Positions 1 to 10,000 of a stretch of 64,000 bases of DNA are shown here, piece after piece. The stretch is taken from assembly GCA_964535825.1 (NCBI GenBank), contig CAZHUC010000001.1, positions 372,001 to 436,000 of the forward strand, written 5' to 3'. The notes below the pieces were generated by a model. It did not search any database. It worked only from the letters and a program-made list of their open reading frames with translations, and was not told the origin of the DNA. Every line of letters starts with the position of its first letter. The first letter of the stretch is position 1. The position numbers and the translations under genes were made by a program. Source of the stretch: CAZAQK01 sp964535825. GTDB taxonomy: Bacteria; Pseudomonadota; Alphaproteobacteria; Rickettsiales; SXRF01.

Positions 1-138
1 GAACGGCCGCTGATAGAGGTTGCACTACAGGCGACCGGTTATAACCAGCTTAAAGCCGCGGATCTGCTGGGCATAAATCGTAATACCTTGCGTAAGAAAA
101 TTACCGAGCTGAATATTACCATTGAGGATAATGCCTGA
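1..138 (+). CDS. ntrC: NtrC-type nitrogen response regulator, C-terminal fragment
   Basis: This is the last 45 codons of a gene that begins before the window. The residues form a Fis-type helix-turn-helix (an A-A-D-L-L-G-I-N-R-N-T-L-R-K-K core), the DNA-binding end of NtrC-class sigma-54 activators. The stop codon TGA overlaps the ATG of the following ntrY by one base (TGATG), so the two are translationally coupled. The ntrC-ntrY-ntrX order is the usual alphaproteobacterial arrangement. The assignment to NtrC rather than another Fis-tailed regulator rests mainly on that neighbourhood. Confidence 0.8.
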   Translation, partial: ERPLIEVALQATGYNQLKAADLLGINRNTLRKKITELNITIEDNA

Positions 139-2330
139 TGCAGCTCATAAAACAGAACATCATGAATAGCTGGTTTGGCCGTAATCTTGTGCCAGTGTTG
201 GCTTTTGCCGCATTCGCTTCTGCCATATACACCTATATCATTATCACTGGCCAGAATGAGCCGCTTGGTATCAAGCCTAAGAAGATCAACTTTCTTATCA
301 CACTGAATCTTGCTTTGTTGGTCGCGCTAATAGGTATCGTGGCTGCGCGTGTGGTAAAGCTCTGGGGAGCAGTGCGTAGTGGCATTGCCGGCTCGCAGTT
401 ACAAAAACGCATTGTGATACTATTCAGCCTTGTTGCTATACTGCCAACTATCGCAGTGTCTGTTTTCTCTGCCATGTTCTTTAATCTTGGTATCCAGACA
501 TGGTTCGATGAACGTGTGCAAACGGCAGTGAATGAGTCACTGGTTGTAGCGGAGGCATACCTCAAGGAGCATCAGGAAAATATACGCGGCGATATTGTGG
601 CCATGGCCAACGACCTCAACCAGTCCGCATATCTTGCCATTACCAGCCCCGCGGAATTTAACCGCATAGTGGATACACAATCAACGGTTCGCGAATTGGC
701 AGAGGCTATCGTATTCCAGAAAGATAAGATATTGGCGCAGGGGCGTTTCAGTTTTGCGCTGGCATTTGAAACCGTGCCGCAAGATGTGATGGAGCGGGCG
801 CAAAAAGGCGATGTGGTCATTATGGCCGAGAAGGGTAGCGACAAGGTGCGCGCCTTAATTCGTCTGGATGCCCTGCCAGATGCCTATCTCATGGTTGGAC
901 GTTTGATCGACACAAGAGTAATAACGCACATGCAGAATACGCAAGGTGCAGTGAATGCGTATGGCAAACTAAAGACCCAGATGGATCAGCTGCAACTGAT
1001 ATTCTCGGTGGTATTTGTAACGTTGGCCATGCTGCTTTTACTCTCCGCGATCGGCTATGGAATGATGTTCGCAGCTAACCTCACCAAGCCTATCTCGGGG
1101 CTGGTGGGGGCAGCAGAAAGAATTCGCGGCGGCGATTATAGCGCCCGCGCAAAAGTACCGGATACCAAGGACGAGGTGGGTATGCTGGGGCGTGCCTTCA
1201 ATCGTATGACAGAGCAATTACAAAGCCAGCGAACAGAACTTATCGAAGCGAATCGCAGGCTTGATGAGCGCCGGCGGTTTACCGAGGCAGTACTTTCCGG
1301 GGTTTCTGCAGGTGTTATCGCGCTTGATCGCAGCAAGAAGATCACTTTATTTAATCGCTCATCCTCAAATATTTTGGCTGCGGTGGAACAGCCGGTGAGT
1401 ACGGATCTCAGTATTGAAGCGGTATTGCCGGGCATCAGTGAAATGTTGGTAAGCGCCGAGCATATACCAGGTGAGGTGGCAGACAGCACGCTTACACTGG
1501 AAAAGAACAATAAAGCTATCACCCTGCATGTGCGTATCACTGTAGAAAAGCTGGGTGACGAGATCGAAGGATTCATCGTGACATTCGATGATATCACTAT
1601 GCTGGTGTCAGCGCAGCGCACGGCTGCGTGGGCGGATGTGGCGCGTCGTGTGGCGCATGAGATCAAGAACCCGCTCACACCGATACAGCTTGCAACCGAG
1701 CGACTTAAGAAAAAATACCTTAAATTCATTTCCGAGGATTCGGATAATTATGTTAGGTATATCGACACCATTGCCAAGCATGCTGGCGATATAGGCAAAA
1801 TGGTAGAGGAATTTGTGTCCTTCGCGCGTATGCCAACCCCGGTATTTGCTGATGAAGATGTAATGAACATACTCAAGAAAGCCATATTCTCGGCACAGGT
1901 TGGTAATCCGGCTATAGAATTTACTCAGGATATTCCTGAAACTCCCGTGTTGATGTGTGTGGATGAGAGGCAGATGAGCCAGGTATTCACCAACCTGCTT
2001 AAGAATGCTGCTGAATCGGTGGATGCTAAATTAGCTGTGCCCCAGAATCATGGTCTTCAGGGGCGTATTTCAACCTCTGCAAGGCTGGAAAATGGGCAGC
2101 TAACCATTGTCATTGAGGATAATGGAACAGGCTTCCCGGGGGCGGAAACCCAGAAGATGTTCGAACCCTATGTAACCACCCGCAGTAAGGGGACTGGCTT
2201 AGGGCTTGCCATTGTCAAAAAAATCGTGGAAGACCATAAGGGCAAGATTTTACTAGAGAATATTTCTTCTGGTGGAGCGCGAGTAACGCTTTCTTTTCTG
2301 CAACACTGTGATATAAATGCCGCAGTTTAA
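138..2330 (+). CDS. ntrY: Nitrogen regulation sensor histidine kinase NtrY
   Basis: Membrane sensor kinase that phosphorylates NtrX. The 730 residues show three N-terminal hydrophobic segments (about 17-38, 50-72, 90-114), an extracytoplasmic domain (about 115-283), a fourth membrane segment (about 284-312), then HAMP (about 313-370) and PAS (about 375-490) domains. The HisKA motif RRVAHEIKNPLTP has its phospho-accepting His at 507. The catalytic ATPase domain follows, with the N-box NLLKNAAES near 619, DNGTGF near 661 and GTGLGLAIVKKI near 686. Length and architecture match alphaproteobacterial NtrY. It starts inside the ntrC stop codon and is followed after 18 bp by ntrX, so the three genes form one operon. 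Confidence 0.95.
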   Translation: MQLIKQNIMNSWFGRNLVPVLAFAAFASAIYTYIIITGQNEPLGIKPKKINFLITLNLALLVALIGIVAARVVKLWGAVRSGIAGSQLQKRIVILFSLVAILPTIAVSVFSAMFFNLGIQTWFDERVQTAVNESLVVAEAYLKEHQENIRGDIVAMANDLNQSAYLAITSPAEFNRIVDTQSTVRELAEAIVFQKDKILAQGRFSFALAFETVPQDVMERAQKGDVVIMAEKGSDKVRALIRLDALPDAYLMVGRLIDTRVITHMQNTQGAVNAYGKLKTQMDQLQLIFSVVFVTLAMLLLLSAIGYGMMFAANLTKPISGLVGAAERIRGGDYSARAKVPDTKDEVGMLGRAFNRMTEQLQSQRTELIEANRRLDERRRFTEAVLSGVSAGVIALDRSKKITLFNRSSSNILAAVEQPVSTDLSIEAVLPGISEMLVSAEHIPGEVADSTLTLEKNNKAITLHVRITVEKLGDEIEGFIVTFDDITMLVSAQRTAAWADVARRVAHEIKNPLTPIQLATERLKKKYLKFISEDSDNYVRYIDTIAKHAGDIGKMVEEFVSFARMPTPVFADEDVMNILKKAIFSAQVGNPAIEFTQDIPETPVLMCVDERQMSQVFTNLLKNAAESVDAKLAVPQNHGLQGRISTSARLENGQLTIVIEDNGTGFPGAETQKMFEPYVTTRSKGTGLGLAIVKKIVEDHKGKILLENISSGGARVTLSFLQHCDINAAV

Positions 2331-2348
2331 TCACTTCGGGAGTAAAGT

Positions 2349-3743
2349 ATGACCTCAGATATTCTGATTATTGATGATGAAGCTGACATCCGTGATCTCG
2401 TATCCGACATACTGAAAGACGCTAAATACTCCACCAGAACCGCCCATAACAGCGATTCTGCATTTCGGGCCATCGCAGAGCGTGTTCCTTCAGCCATTAT
2501 CCTTGATATCTGGCTGCAAGGCAGTGAGCTGGATGGGCTTGGCATTCTGGAGATGGTAAAAAAGAAGCATCCCAACCTGCCGATCATCATGATCAGCGGT
2601 CATGGCAATATTGAAACCGCCGTTTCTTCCATCAAAATTGGTGCATATGATTTCATCGAGAAGCCTTTCAAGGAAGACAGGCTGTTACTTATCGTAGCGC
2701 GCGCGCTGGAACATGCCCGCCTCAGCAATGAGAATCAGGAATTAAAAACACGCGGTAAGCAGGAAACGCAGCTTAATGGCTCTTCGAATGCTATCCAGCA
2801 GATGCGTCAGGCGATTGAAAAAATAGCGCCCACCGCAAGTCGTGTGCTTATTACTGGCGCGCCGGGTACAGGCAAGGAAATGCTTGCCCGAATGATTCAT
2901 GCGAAATCAGTGCGTGCGAATGGTAATTTCGTGGTGATGAATGCGGCAGGCCTCACACCAGACCGCGTGGAAGCTGAGCTTTTTGGTGTAGAAGATAGCA
3001 ATCCCAATGGCGGCGCAGAAAAGCTCGGCCTGTTCGAGCGCGCGCACAATGGCACATTGTTCATTGATGAAGTGGCAGACATGCCGCTTGAAACGCAAGG
3101 CAAAGTACTGCGTGCATTGCAAGAGCAGAGCTTCACCCGTATCCGTGGCAATCGTAAGGTAGAAGTGGATGTGCGCGTTATCGCAGCCAGCAACCGCGAC
3201 CTTGAATCCGAGATCGCGGCAGGTCGTTTCCGTGAAGAATTATATTACCGCCTGAATGTTGTGCCGCTTCGTATGCCATCGCTTAAAGACAGGCGCGAAG
3301 ATATTCCTGAATTGTGCCGTTACTTCCTGCGCCGTTCATCGGAAACAGCAGGCCTGCCTGTGCGTGATCTAGCAGAAGATGCGGTGGTGATGCTGCAAGC
3401 CTATCACTGGCCAGGAAACGTGCGCCAGCTGCGCAATATGATGGAATGGCTGCTTATCATGACCGCGGGTGGTAAAGATACCATCTCGGCGGCTGAACTG
3501 CCGCCGGAGATACTTTCTTCAAACCCTGTGCTGGCACGTCCTGAGACCAATGCAGATATCATGTCCATGGCATTGCGTGAGGCGCGGGAACTGTTCGAAA
3601 AGCAATATCTCGCCGCGCAGATCGATCGCTTTGGCGGAAATATTTCCAAGACATCCTCGTTCGTGGGTATGGAGCGCTCTGCCCTGCACCGCAAACTCAA
3701 GATGCTTGGCATCAACGAGGAAGCGGAAGAAAAGGTCGGCTAA
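2349..3743 (+). CDS. ntrX: NtrX response regulator lacking the GAFTGA loop
   Basis: Cognate regulator of NtrY. The receiver domain (1-120) has the acidic pair D9/D10, phospho-acceptor D53 and K105. The AAA+ domain has Walker A TGAPGTGKE (about 169-177) and Walker B TLFIDE (about 236-241). The C-terminal Fis-type helix-turn-helix spans about 430-458. Between ELFG (210-213) and FERA (229-232), where sigma-54 activators carry GAFTGA, this protein reads VEDSNPNGGAEKLGL, so the sigma-54-contacting loop is absent. The ATPase is otherwise intact. By analogy with other GAFTGA-less NtrC-family proteins it probably works without sigma-54. The ATG is preceded by a GGGAG ribosome-binding site. Confidence 0.93.
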   Translation: MTSDILIIDDEADIRDLVSDILKDAKYSTRTAHNSDSAFRAIAERVPSAIILDIWLQGSELDGLGILEMVKKKHPNLPIIMISGHGNIETAVSSIKIGAYDFIEKPFKEDRLLLIVARALEHARLSNENQELKTRGKQETQLNGSSNAIQQMRQAIEKIAPTASRVLITGAPGTGKEMLARMIHAKSVRANGNFVVMNAAGLTPDRVEAELFGVEDSNPNGGAEKLGLFERAHNGTLFIDEVADMPLETQGKVLRALQEQSFTRIRGNRKVEVDVRVIAASNRDLESEIAAGRFREELYYRLNVVPLRMPSLKDRREDIPELCRYFLRRSSETAGLPVRDLAEDAVVMLQAYHWPGNVRQLRNMMEWLLIMTAGGKDTISAAELPPEILSSNPVLARPETNADIMSMALREARELFEKQYLAAQIDRFGGNISKTSSFVGMERSALHRKLKMLGINEEAEEKVG

Positions 3744-3847
3744 ACCCCGTCGAATGACGGGATCTGGTGTTGATTCTGAAATGTTTTACGCATTTCTCAG
3801 ATTTCTCGAAGTCACATACTAAATTGATTTTTAAATACCTGACCTAA

Positions 3848-3866
3848 CCCCGCAACAAGTGTGGGG
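3848..3866 (-). terminator. Hairpin at the 3' end of ilvD
   Basis: A 7-bp stem (CCCCGCA at 3848-3854 and TGTGGGG at 3860-3866, one G-T pair, 5-nt loop) lies directly after the ilvD stop codon. No T-run follows on the minus strand, so it is a weak or Rho-type terminator candidate at best. The 124-bp gap between ntrX and ilvD also holds a perfect 6-bp hairpin (CCCGTC/GACGGG, 3746-3761) just after ntrX, also without a T-run. I see nothing else in this gap. Confidence 0.3.
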
Positions 3867-3867
3867 C

Positions 3868-5589
3868 TTAAATATCAGCAAACACATGCGTCTCAGACTT
3901 CCCGCCGGGGTGGGTGACCGCGCCTTTTTTGGCTGAGCCTACGGTCTGGGTGTATTTCCAGAGAGCACCGCTGTTATAGTCAGTAGCTCGCGGTTTCCAT
4001 GCTTTTTTGCGCTCAGCAAGTTCTGCATCAGAGACATTCACGCTGATAGACCCTTTGGTCGCATCAATGGTTATCATGTCGCCATCTTTCAACAACGCGA
4101 TAGGGCCGCAGCTAGCTGCTTCCGGCCCAACATGGCCGATACAGAAACCACGCGTGCCACCAGAGAAGCGCCCATCGGTGATGAGTGCCACTTTATCGCC
4201 AACGCCCTGACCATAGAGCGCGGCGGTGGTAGAAAGCATCTCACGCATACCCGGGCCACCTTTTGGCCCTTCATAACGGATGACCAGCACATCGCCTTCT
4301 TTATATTGGCGTTTTTCTACTGCTTCGAAGCAGGTTTCCTCGGAATCAAAACAACGGGCAGGGCCGGTGAATACCAGATTCTTCATGCCTGCTACTTTTA
4401 CAATTGCACCTTCCGGCGCGAGGTTTCCTTTGAGCGTGACCACGCCGCCTTCTGCACGTAGTGGTTTATTATGCGGGTACACAACATCCTGATCTGCTGG
4501 GAAGCTCACGGACTTGAGGTTATCTGCGATGGTTTTACCGGTAACGGTCATGCAATCGCCATGCAGGTAGCCGCCATCCAGCAATGTTTTCATGACAATC
4601 TGTACGCCACCTGCCTGATAAAGCTCCAGCGCAGTATATTTACCGCCGGGCATGAGGTCAGCGAGGTATGGCGTGCGTTTAAAAATTTTGCCGACTTCAT
4701 GCATATCAAAATCAATGCCGATCTCGTGGGCGATGGCGGGCAGATGCAATGCGGCATTGGTGCTGCCGCCTGTGGCCGCAACTATTGCTGCGGCATTTTC
4801 CAATGCCTTACGGGTGACGATATCGCGCGGGCGGATTTTATTTTTAAGCAGCTCTATCACCGCGCGGCCGGATTCAAACCCGAATGCATCGCGCTCTTCA
4901 TAAGGCGCAGGAGCACCTGCAGAGCCGGGCAGGGCAAGCCCGATGGCCTCAGATACACAGGCCATGGTATTGGCGGTGAACTGGCCGCCGCATGAACCGC
5001 CGGATGGGCAGGCCACTTTTTCCAGCTCGCGCAATTCTGCTTCGCTCATATTTCCTGCACTGTATTTGCCGACGCCTTCGAACACATCCACCACGGTGAC
5101 ATTCCTGCCCTTGTATTGTCCCGGCAATATTGTGCCACCATAAATGAATACGGAAGGTACATTCAGGCGAACCATCGCCATCATCAGGCCGGGCAGTGAT
5201 TTATCGCAGCCTGCAAGGCCAACCAGCGCATCGTAACAATGGCCGCGCATGGTGAGTTCAACGGAATCGGCGATCACCTCACGTGATACCAGTGAGGATT
5301 TCATACCCTGATGCCCCATGGCGATGCCATCGGTAACGGTAATGGTGGTGAATTCGCGCGGTGTGCCGCCAGCGGCGGTGACACCTTTTTTGACCACCTG
5401 TGCCTGCCTGCCAAGGGTGATATTGCAAGGGGCGGCTTCATTCCATGTGGTGGCCACGCCAACCAGTGGTGCGTTGATGCCAGCCTCGGTGATGCCCATG
5501 GCGTACAGGTAGGAGCGGTGTGGGGCGCGCTCCGGCCCACTGGTGACATGGCGGCTGACGAGCCGTGACTTGCCAAATGTCTTGGTCAT
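3868..5589 (-). CDS. ilvD: Dihydroxy-acid dehydratase
   Basis: Catalyses the third step of isoleucine and valine synthesis, dehydrating 2,3-dihydroxy-3-methylvalerate or isovalerate to the 2-keto acid. It is an iron-sulfur enzyme. At 573 residues it is full length for the IlvD/Edd family. The cluster-binding cysteines are visible: C55 in EAAPCNITL, C128 in LAGCDKSLPG and C200 in PSGGSCGGQFTANTM. It is the last gene of a minus-strand run (ileS, pcm-like, popZ, ilvD) and starts 25 bp after popZ, so it may be cotranscribed with it. No other ilv or leu genes are in the window. Confidence 0.97.
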   Translation of the reverse strand: MTKTFGKSRLVSRHVTSGPERAPHRSYLYAMGITEAGINAPLVGVATTWNEAAPCNITLGRQAQVVKKGVTAAGGTPREFTTITVTDGIAMGHQGMKSSLVSREVIADSVELTMRGHCYDALVGLAGCDKSLPGLMMAMVRLNVPSVFIYGGTILPGQYKGRNVTVVDVFEGVGKYSAGNMSEAELRELEKVACPSGGSCGGQFTANTMACVSEAIGLALPGSAGAPAPYEERDAFGFESGRAVIELLKNKIRPRDIVTRKALENAAAIVAATGGSTNAALHLPAIAHEIGIDFDMHEVGKIFKRTPYLADLMPGGKYTALELYQAGGVQIVMKTLLDGGYLHGDCMTVTGKTIADNLKSVSFPADQDVVYPHNKPLRAEGGVVTLKGNLAPEGAIVKVAGMKNLVFTGPARCFDSEETCFEAVEKRQYKEGDVLVIRYEGPKGGPGMREMLSTTAALYGQGVGDKVALITDGRFSGGTRGFCIGHVGPEAASCGPIALLKDGDMITIDATKGSISVNVSDAELAERKKAWKPRATDYNSGALWKYTQTVGSAKKGAVTHPGGKSETHVFADI

Positions 5590-5614
5590 GAGAAACTCTT
5601 TTTGGATTAAACGG

Positions 5615-6244
5615 CTACTTCGTCAACCGCTTTACTTCGCGGTCTACAATGCGTTCCACGATAGCTGGGAGATTGGTATCCAGCCATTCTTTTATCATGG
5701 GGCGGAGCATAGCCGCAACCATATCCTCTACACTCGTGCCAGACTTAAATGCTGGTGAGGGAGTTGTAACTACTGGTGGCAATTCATCATCCCTTTTCAG
5801 TTTGTTGAAAGAAGCAGAAGCCGCGGCTGCCGCAACATCTGACAGCATAGGGTCAGATGGAGAGGTGGACGGCTGAGAAGGCGTGGTTTCAGGTTTAGCC
5901 TCAGCTTTTGCAGGTGTGGCCGGTTGTGCCGGTGCACCAACAGCCTGATCGATCTGGCTAAGGACATCGGCACTTGCCGCCGGAGCTGCGGCTGGAGCAG
6001 GTGTTTCTGCAACTGCGGGAGTAGCGGCAGCAGCAGGTTCTTCAGGCGCAAGTTCCGTGAGTTCCAGCACATCTGAACCCGGAACATCTTCCTCTGACTT
6101 GTCAGCAGGGGTAGCTGCGCCATTGGCAGGAGCTTCTGTCCCATCCTCGGCGATGATCTTCTTGATCGATTGAAGGATCTCTTCCATCGATGGATCTTGC
6201 TCTGCGCCTGACGGCTTAGCAGTCTGCGGTGTAGATGATTCCAT
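5615..6244 (-). CDS. popZ: Polar organizing protein PopZ family (DUF2497)
   Basis: The 209-residue protein has the layout of PopZ, the self-assembling hub at alphaproteobacterial cell poles. A short N-terminal helix carries PSMEEILQSIKKIIAEDG (about residues 19-36). A long Ala/Pro/Glu-rich disordered linker follows. The C-terminal oligomerisation segment LRPMIKEWLDTNLPAIVERI ends in basic residues. The short conserved ends and low-complexity middle define the DUF2497 family. In Caulobacter PopZ tethers the ParB-bound centromere; that role here is inferred. In many alphaproteobacteria the gene lies near a valS-type synthetase, while here it sits between ilvD and the pcm-ileS pair. Confidence 0.85.
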   Translation of the reverse strand: MESSTPQTAKPSGAEQDPSMEEILQSIKKIIAEDGTEAPANGAATPADKSEEDVPGSDVLELTELAPEEPAAAATPAVAETPAPAAAPAASADVLSQIDQAVGAPAQPATPAKAEAKPETTPSQPSTSPSDPMLSDVAAAAASASFNKLKRDDELPPVVTTPSPAFKSGTSVEDMVAAMLRPMIKEWLDTNLPAIVERIVDREVKRLTK

Positions 6245-6256
6245 CCCTGTCCCAAC

Positions 6257-6300
6257 ACAATATATTGTAGTTTATCCTACAACACATAAATGATGTTGTA
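6257..6300. repeat. Palindrome and inverted repeat upstream of popZ
   Basis: The 129-bp gap between pcm-like and popZ holds two symmetric elements. One is the 12-bp palindrome ACAATATATTGT (6257-6268), close to the popZ start. The other is a 7-bp inverted repeat, TACAACA (6278-6284) and TGTTGTA (6294-6300). Both lie in the upstream region of popZ and could be operator or promoter parts. No T-tract follows the repeat, so it is not a clear terminator. Confidence 0.35.
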
Positions 6301-6373
6301 TTAAAAAACTATTTATATGTACCAATCAACAACATTTTGCGGAAAGTTGATGCAGAATCACTACAGATGGTGA

Positions 6374-7051
6374 TTAGAATTGGAAGGTCGCAGTGCGCTC
6401 AAAATTCGGCAGAAGTGCAGCACCACAGTCAAAATACTCGCGTGACTGCAGCTGATTATTGATACGTTTCATCAATAAAATTTTTCCAAGACCAGTTTTT
6501 GAATCCGGGCGTGTAGACTTGCGATGCACTGCAACAAGGCGACCATTGATCGCCAATTGCGATGCCAGATCTTCCGGCACAAAATCGATCGCGCCGCACA
6601 CAAGAATAACATCATACGGTGCAGAAAGTGCATAACCATCAGCCAGCGATTTTACCTGCTGCACATCCACATTGGTGAGTTTCAGTTTGGCAAGGTTGGC
6701 GCGTGTTTCGGCGATATAATTTGCATCGATGTCAGTAGCAACGATGGTGGAAGCAAGCCATGCCAGTATGGCAGCGGAATAACCAGACAATGCACCCACG
6801 CACAGCACGCGGCAGCCTGGTGTGATCTCGGCCAGTTGCAGCATACGCGCAAAGGTCAGCGGCTCTAGCAGGAAACGGCCACCTCCCACATCCAGATCTT
6901 CATCCACATAAGCGCAGCCATGCAGGTTCACAGGCAGAAAATCTTCACGTTTTACCATGTTGAGCGCGGTCAGGATGCGCTTATCCAGCACATCATTGGT
7001 GAGTATCTGCCCGAGTATCATGTTCAAGGACTGCGAGGATGTTGGATACAT
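6374..7051 (-). CDS. Protein-L-isoaspartate O-methyltransferase-like protein
   Basis: A 225-residue Rossmann methyltransferase resembling the alphaproteobacterial Pcm-like proteins usually annotated as isoaspartate repair enzymes. Fold cues are FLPVNLHGCAYVDEDLDVGGGRF near 38-60, the SAM-site strand VLCVGALSGYSAA, and VATDIDANYI for motif II. The SAM motif I is degenerate: the acidic residue normally after the strand is Cys, and the Gly-rich GxGxG reads GALSG. The segment that carries the active Ser in true Pcm is FLLEPLTFARM. Methyltransferase activity is therefore uncertain. It starts 12 bp after ileS and probably shares its transcript. Confidence 0.7.
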   Translation of the reverse strand: MYPTSSQSLNMILGQILTNDVLDKRILTALNMVKREDFLPVNLHGCAYVDEDLDVGGGRFLLEPLTFARMLQLAEITPGCRVLCVGALSGYSAAILAWLASTIVATDIDANYIAETRANLAKLKLTNVDVQQVKSLADGYALSAPYDVILVCGAIDFVPEDLASQLAINGRLVAVHRKSTRPDSKTGLGKILLMKRINNQLQSREYFDCGAALLPNFERTATFQF

Positions 7052-7062
7052 ACGGTTTTCCT

Positions 7063-10000
7063 TTATGCTGTGCGTGCCAGCGTGATGATAACTTTTTTCT
7101 CGTCGATGGCACTTTCAGCAGAAAATATCTTGTCTGTTGGCAGCTTGTCCAGCAGTTCCGTTGAAAGTGTCTGCTCGAGCACATACGCGCTGTGGGTTTT
7201 GACTGCACTGGTGATATCCGCCGGTGCATCGAGATGCAGGCGGATGCGGTCAGACACATTCAGCCCACCATCCTTGCGCGCCTGCTGGATCGCCCGCACC
7301 ATATCGCGTGCGATGCCTTCGGCTTCGAGCTCAGGCGTGACGGTGATGTCGAGAATAACCAGCGCATCATTGGTAGAAAGCGCCTGCGCACGGTCTTTAT
7401 ATTCCGGCTTGGGTTCGAATTGGATACTGAATTCATCTACTCGAAGAACTTCTCCACAAACTTCTACTAGATTGTTGGCAGCAGGTTTCCATTCGCCTTT
7501 TTTTGCGGTAGGAATGATTTGCTTCATCTTTTCAGGTAGTCGTTTGCCTAACACAGGGTTATTCAGAGATAACTTTATAAGTGCTACTTCACCAATGTCA
7601 GCATTAGTAGAACTGACCTTTTTTACGTTTACTTCATCCTTGATGATATTGCCGCCAAAATCAATTACTAGTCCTGTGTATTTTCCTTCTATACGCAGCT
7701 CATGTAGTGGCTGACGTACACGAATGTTCAATTTGTTTCGTACTGATAACGCAGCATTACAGATGTCTCTCACTCTATCCATCAATTCTAAGTTTTCAGA
7801 TTTGACATTAGAAACATCCGGAAACTCTGCAAGATGCACACTTTCTTCGCCGGTGAGGCCTTTGTAGATATCATCCAGAGTCAGCGGCAGGAGCGGGGCA
7901 GCGGCGCGGCACATGACGGAAAGCACCGTATATAATGTGTCATAGGCGGCCTGCTTGTCGGCATCGTGCTCAGATTTCCAGAAGCGTTCTTTGTTACGGC
8001 GGATATACCAGTTATTGAGTGCTTCAAAGAACTGCATCACCGCGTCACACGCAGCAGGGGTTTCATACGCATCCAGCGATACCTGAATGGTTTCCACTGC
8101 CGCTTTGCATTTTGCGAGGATGTATCTATCCATCACATCCTGCGAATCGGTGGCGAATTTAGCCTGAATGCCATCGGCATTCGCATAGAGCGTGAAGAAG
8201 TTATAGGCATTCCAGATGGGTTTGATTGCAAGGCGCACCACGTCACGAATAAATTTGCCTTCGGGGTCAACGGCGAGATCCTGCCCGCGCATCACAGGGC
8301 TTGCGATCATCAGCCAGCGCAGGGCATCGGCGCCGTATTTATCCATCACCTCCATGGGGTCTTTGTAATTCTTGAGGCGTTTGGAGTATTTCAGGCCGGT
8401 TTCCGAATCAAGCACCACACCGTGGCAGATGCAGTTCTTGAACGGTGCTTTGTCGAATAGCGCGGTTGAAAGCATGATGAGCGTGTTGAACCAGCCGCGC
8501 GTTTGCCCGACATATTCGGTGATGAAATCTGCCGGGAAATGAGACTCGAACCATTCTTTATTCTCGAACGGGTAATGCACCTGCGCGAATGGCATGCTGC
8601 CGGATTCGAACCAGCAATCGAATACGTCCGTCACGCGGGTGTATTCTTCACCGTCGATGGTGAATGTGATGTCATCGATATATGGGCGGTGGAGGTCTTT
8701 TACTTTTTTGCCGCTGAGTTTTTCAATTTCAGCAATGCTACCGCACACCACGACTTTACCGGATTTGCTGCGCCACACGGGAATGGGTGTGCCCCAGAAG
8801 CGGTTGCGCGAAATGCTCCAGTCGGGCGCGGTGGCGAGCATATGTCCCATCTGCCCATCGCGGATGTGTTCAGGGATCCAGTTGATGGTTTTATTCAGTT
8901 CTACTGCGCGGTCACGGAATTTGGTGACTTCCACGTACCAGCTCGGCATAGCGCGATAAATGAGTGGCTGGTCGGTGCGCCAGCAGTGCGGGTAGTTATG
9001 TTTGAACTGCTCGTCTTTAATGAGCTGGCCGTGCTCTTTCAGCCATTTGGTAATACGCAGATTCACAAGGCCGAATTTTTTGATTTGTTCGTCTTTGAAA
9101 GGCTCATCTGCCGTTTTGCCTTCGGTTTGCGCGATGACGTTCAGGCCTTTTAGTTTTAGGTCTGGCAGGTCGAATATCTCATCCGTGTAACGACCTTTCT
9201 CATCAACAGGGACTACTGTTGGAATGCCATTATCATCTGCAACACGCTTATCATCTTCACCAAAGCCCGGCGCGATATGCACGATACCTGTACCATCACC
9301 GTCGGTGACGAACGACGAGCCGTCTATTATATTAAATGCACGAGGATTCTCTTTCTTACGTTCGGCGAAATAAGGGAAGAGGGGCTTGTAGGTGAGGCCG
9401 ATTAAGCTTTCCACGCGTGTGTAAGGTGGATCGCTATTAGGCATGCCATATTGCACACCGAATAATTTATGTAATGCACTTGAACTAGCTATATATCCAA
9501 TACCGTCAACTTCATGACAATAATACTCAAACTCTGGGTGCGCAGCCAAAGCCAAATTACTTGGTAGCGTCCAAGGAGTGGTTGTCCATGCTATGACTTT
9601 ATACTGCTTACAATTAACTGAGCTTACTTCTGGAGTATCTATTAATTCAAAAGCTACATAAATCGCCTTATCCTCACGCTCACGATACGAATTATCCAGC
9701 TTGGTTTCGAAGTTGGAAAGCGGGGTTTCAGCTGCCCATGAGTAGGGCATCACGCGGTGGGCTTCATATACCAGCCCTTTGTCATAGAGTTGTTTGAATG
9801 CCCACAGAACGGATTCCATGAAGTTGGTATCCATGGTTTTGTAGTCATTCTTGAAATCTACCCAGCGGGCCTGGCGGGTGACGTAATCTTCCCATTCCTG
9901 CGTGTATTTCATCACGCTGGTGCGGCAGTGCTCGTTGAATTTATCGATACCAAATTTTTCGATGGCAGCGCGGCCGGAGATACCCAGTTCTTTTTCCGAA

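Noticed and set aside
3746..3761. Perfect 6-bp hairpin after ntrX as a REP-type repeat or terminator
   Set aside because: There is only one copy that I noticed and no T-run follows, so a REP family or intrinsic terminator is not supported.
6920..7714. 264-codon plus-strand frame opposite ileS and the pcm-like gene
   Set aside because: Ser/Arg-rich low-information sequence covering two solid minus-strand genes.
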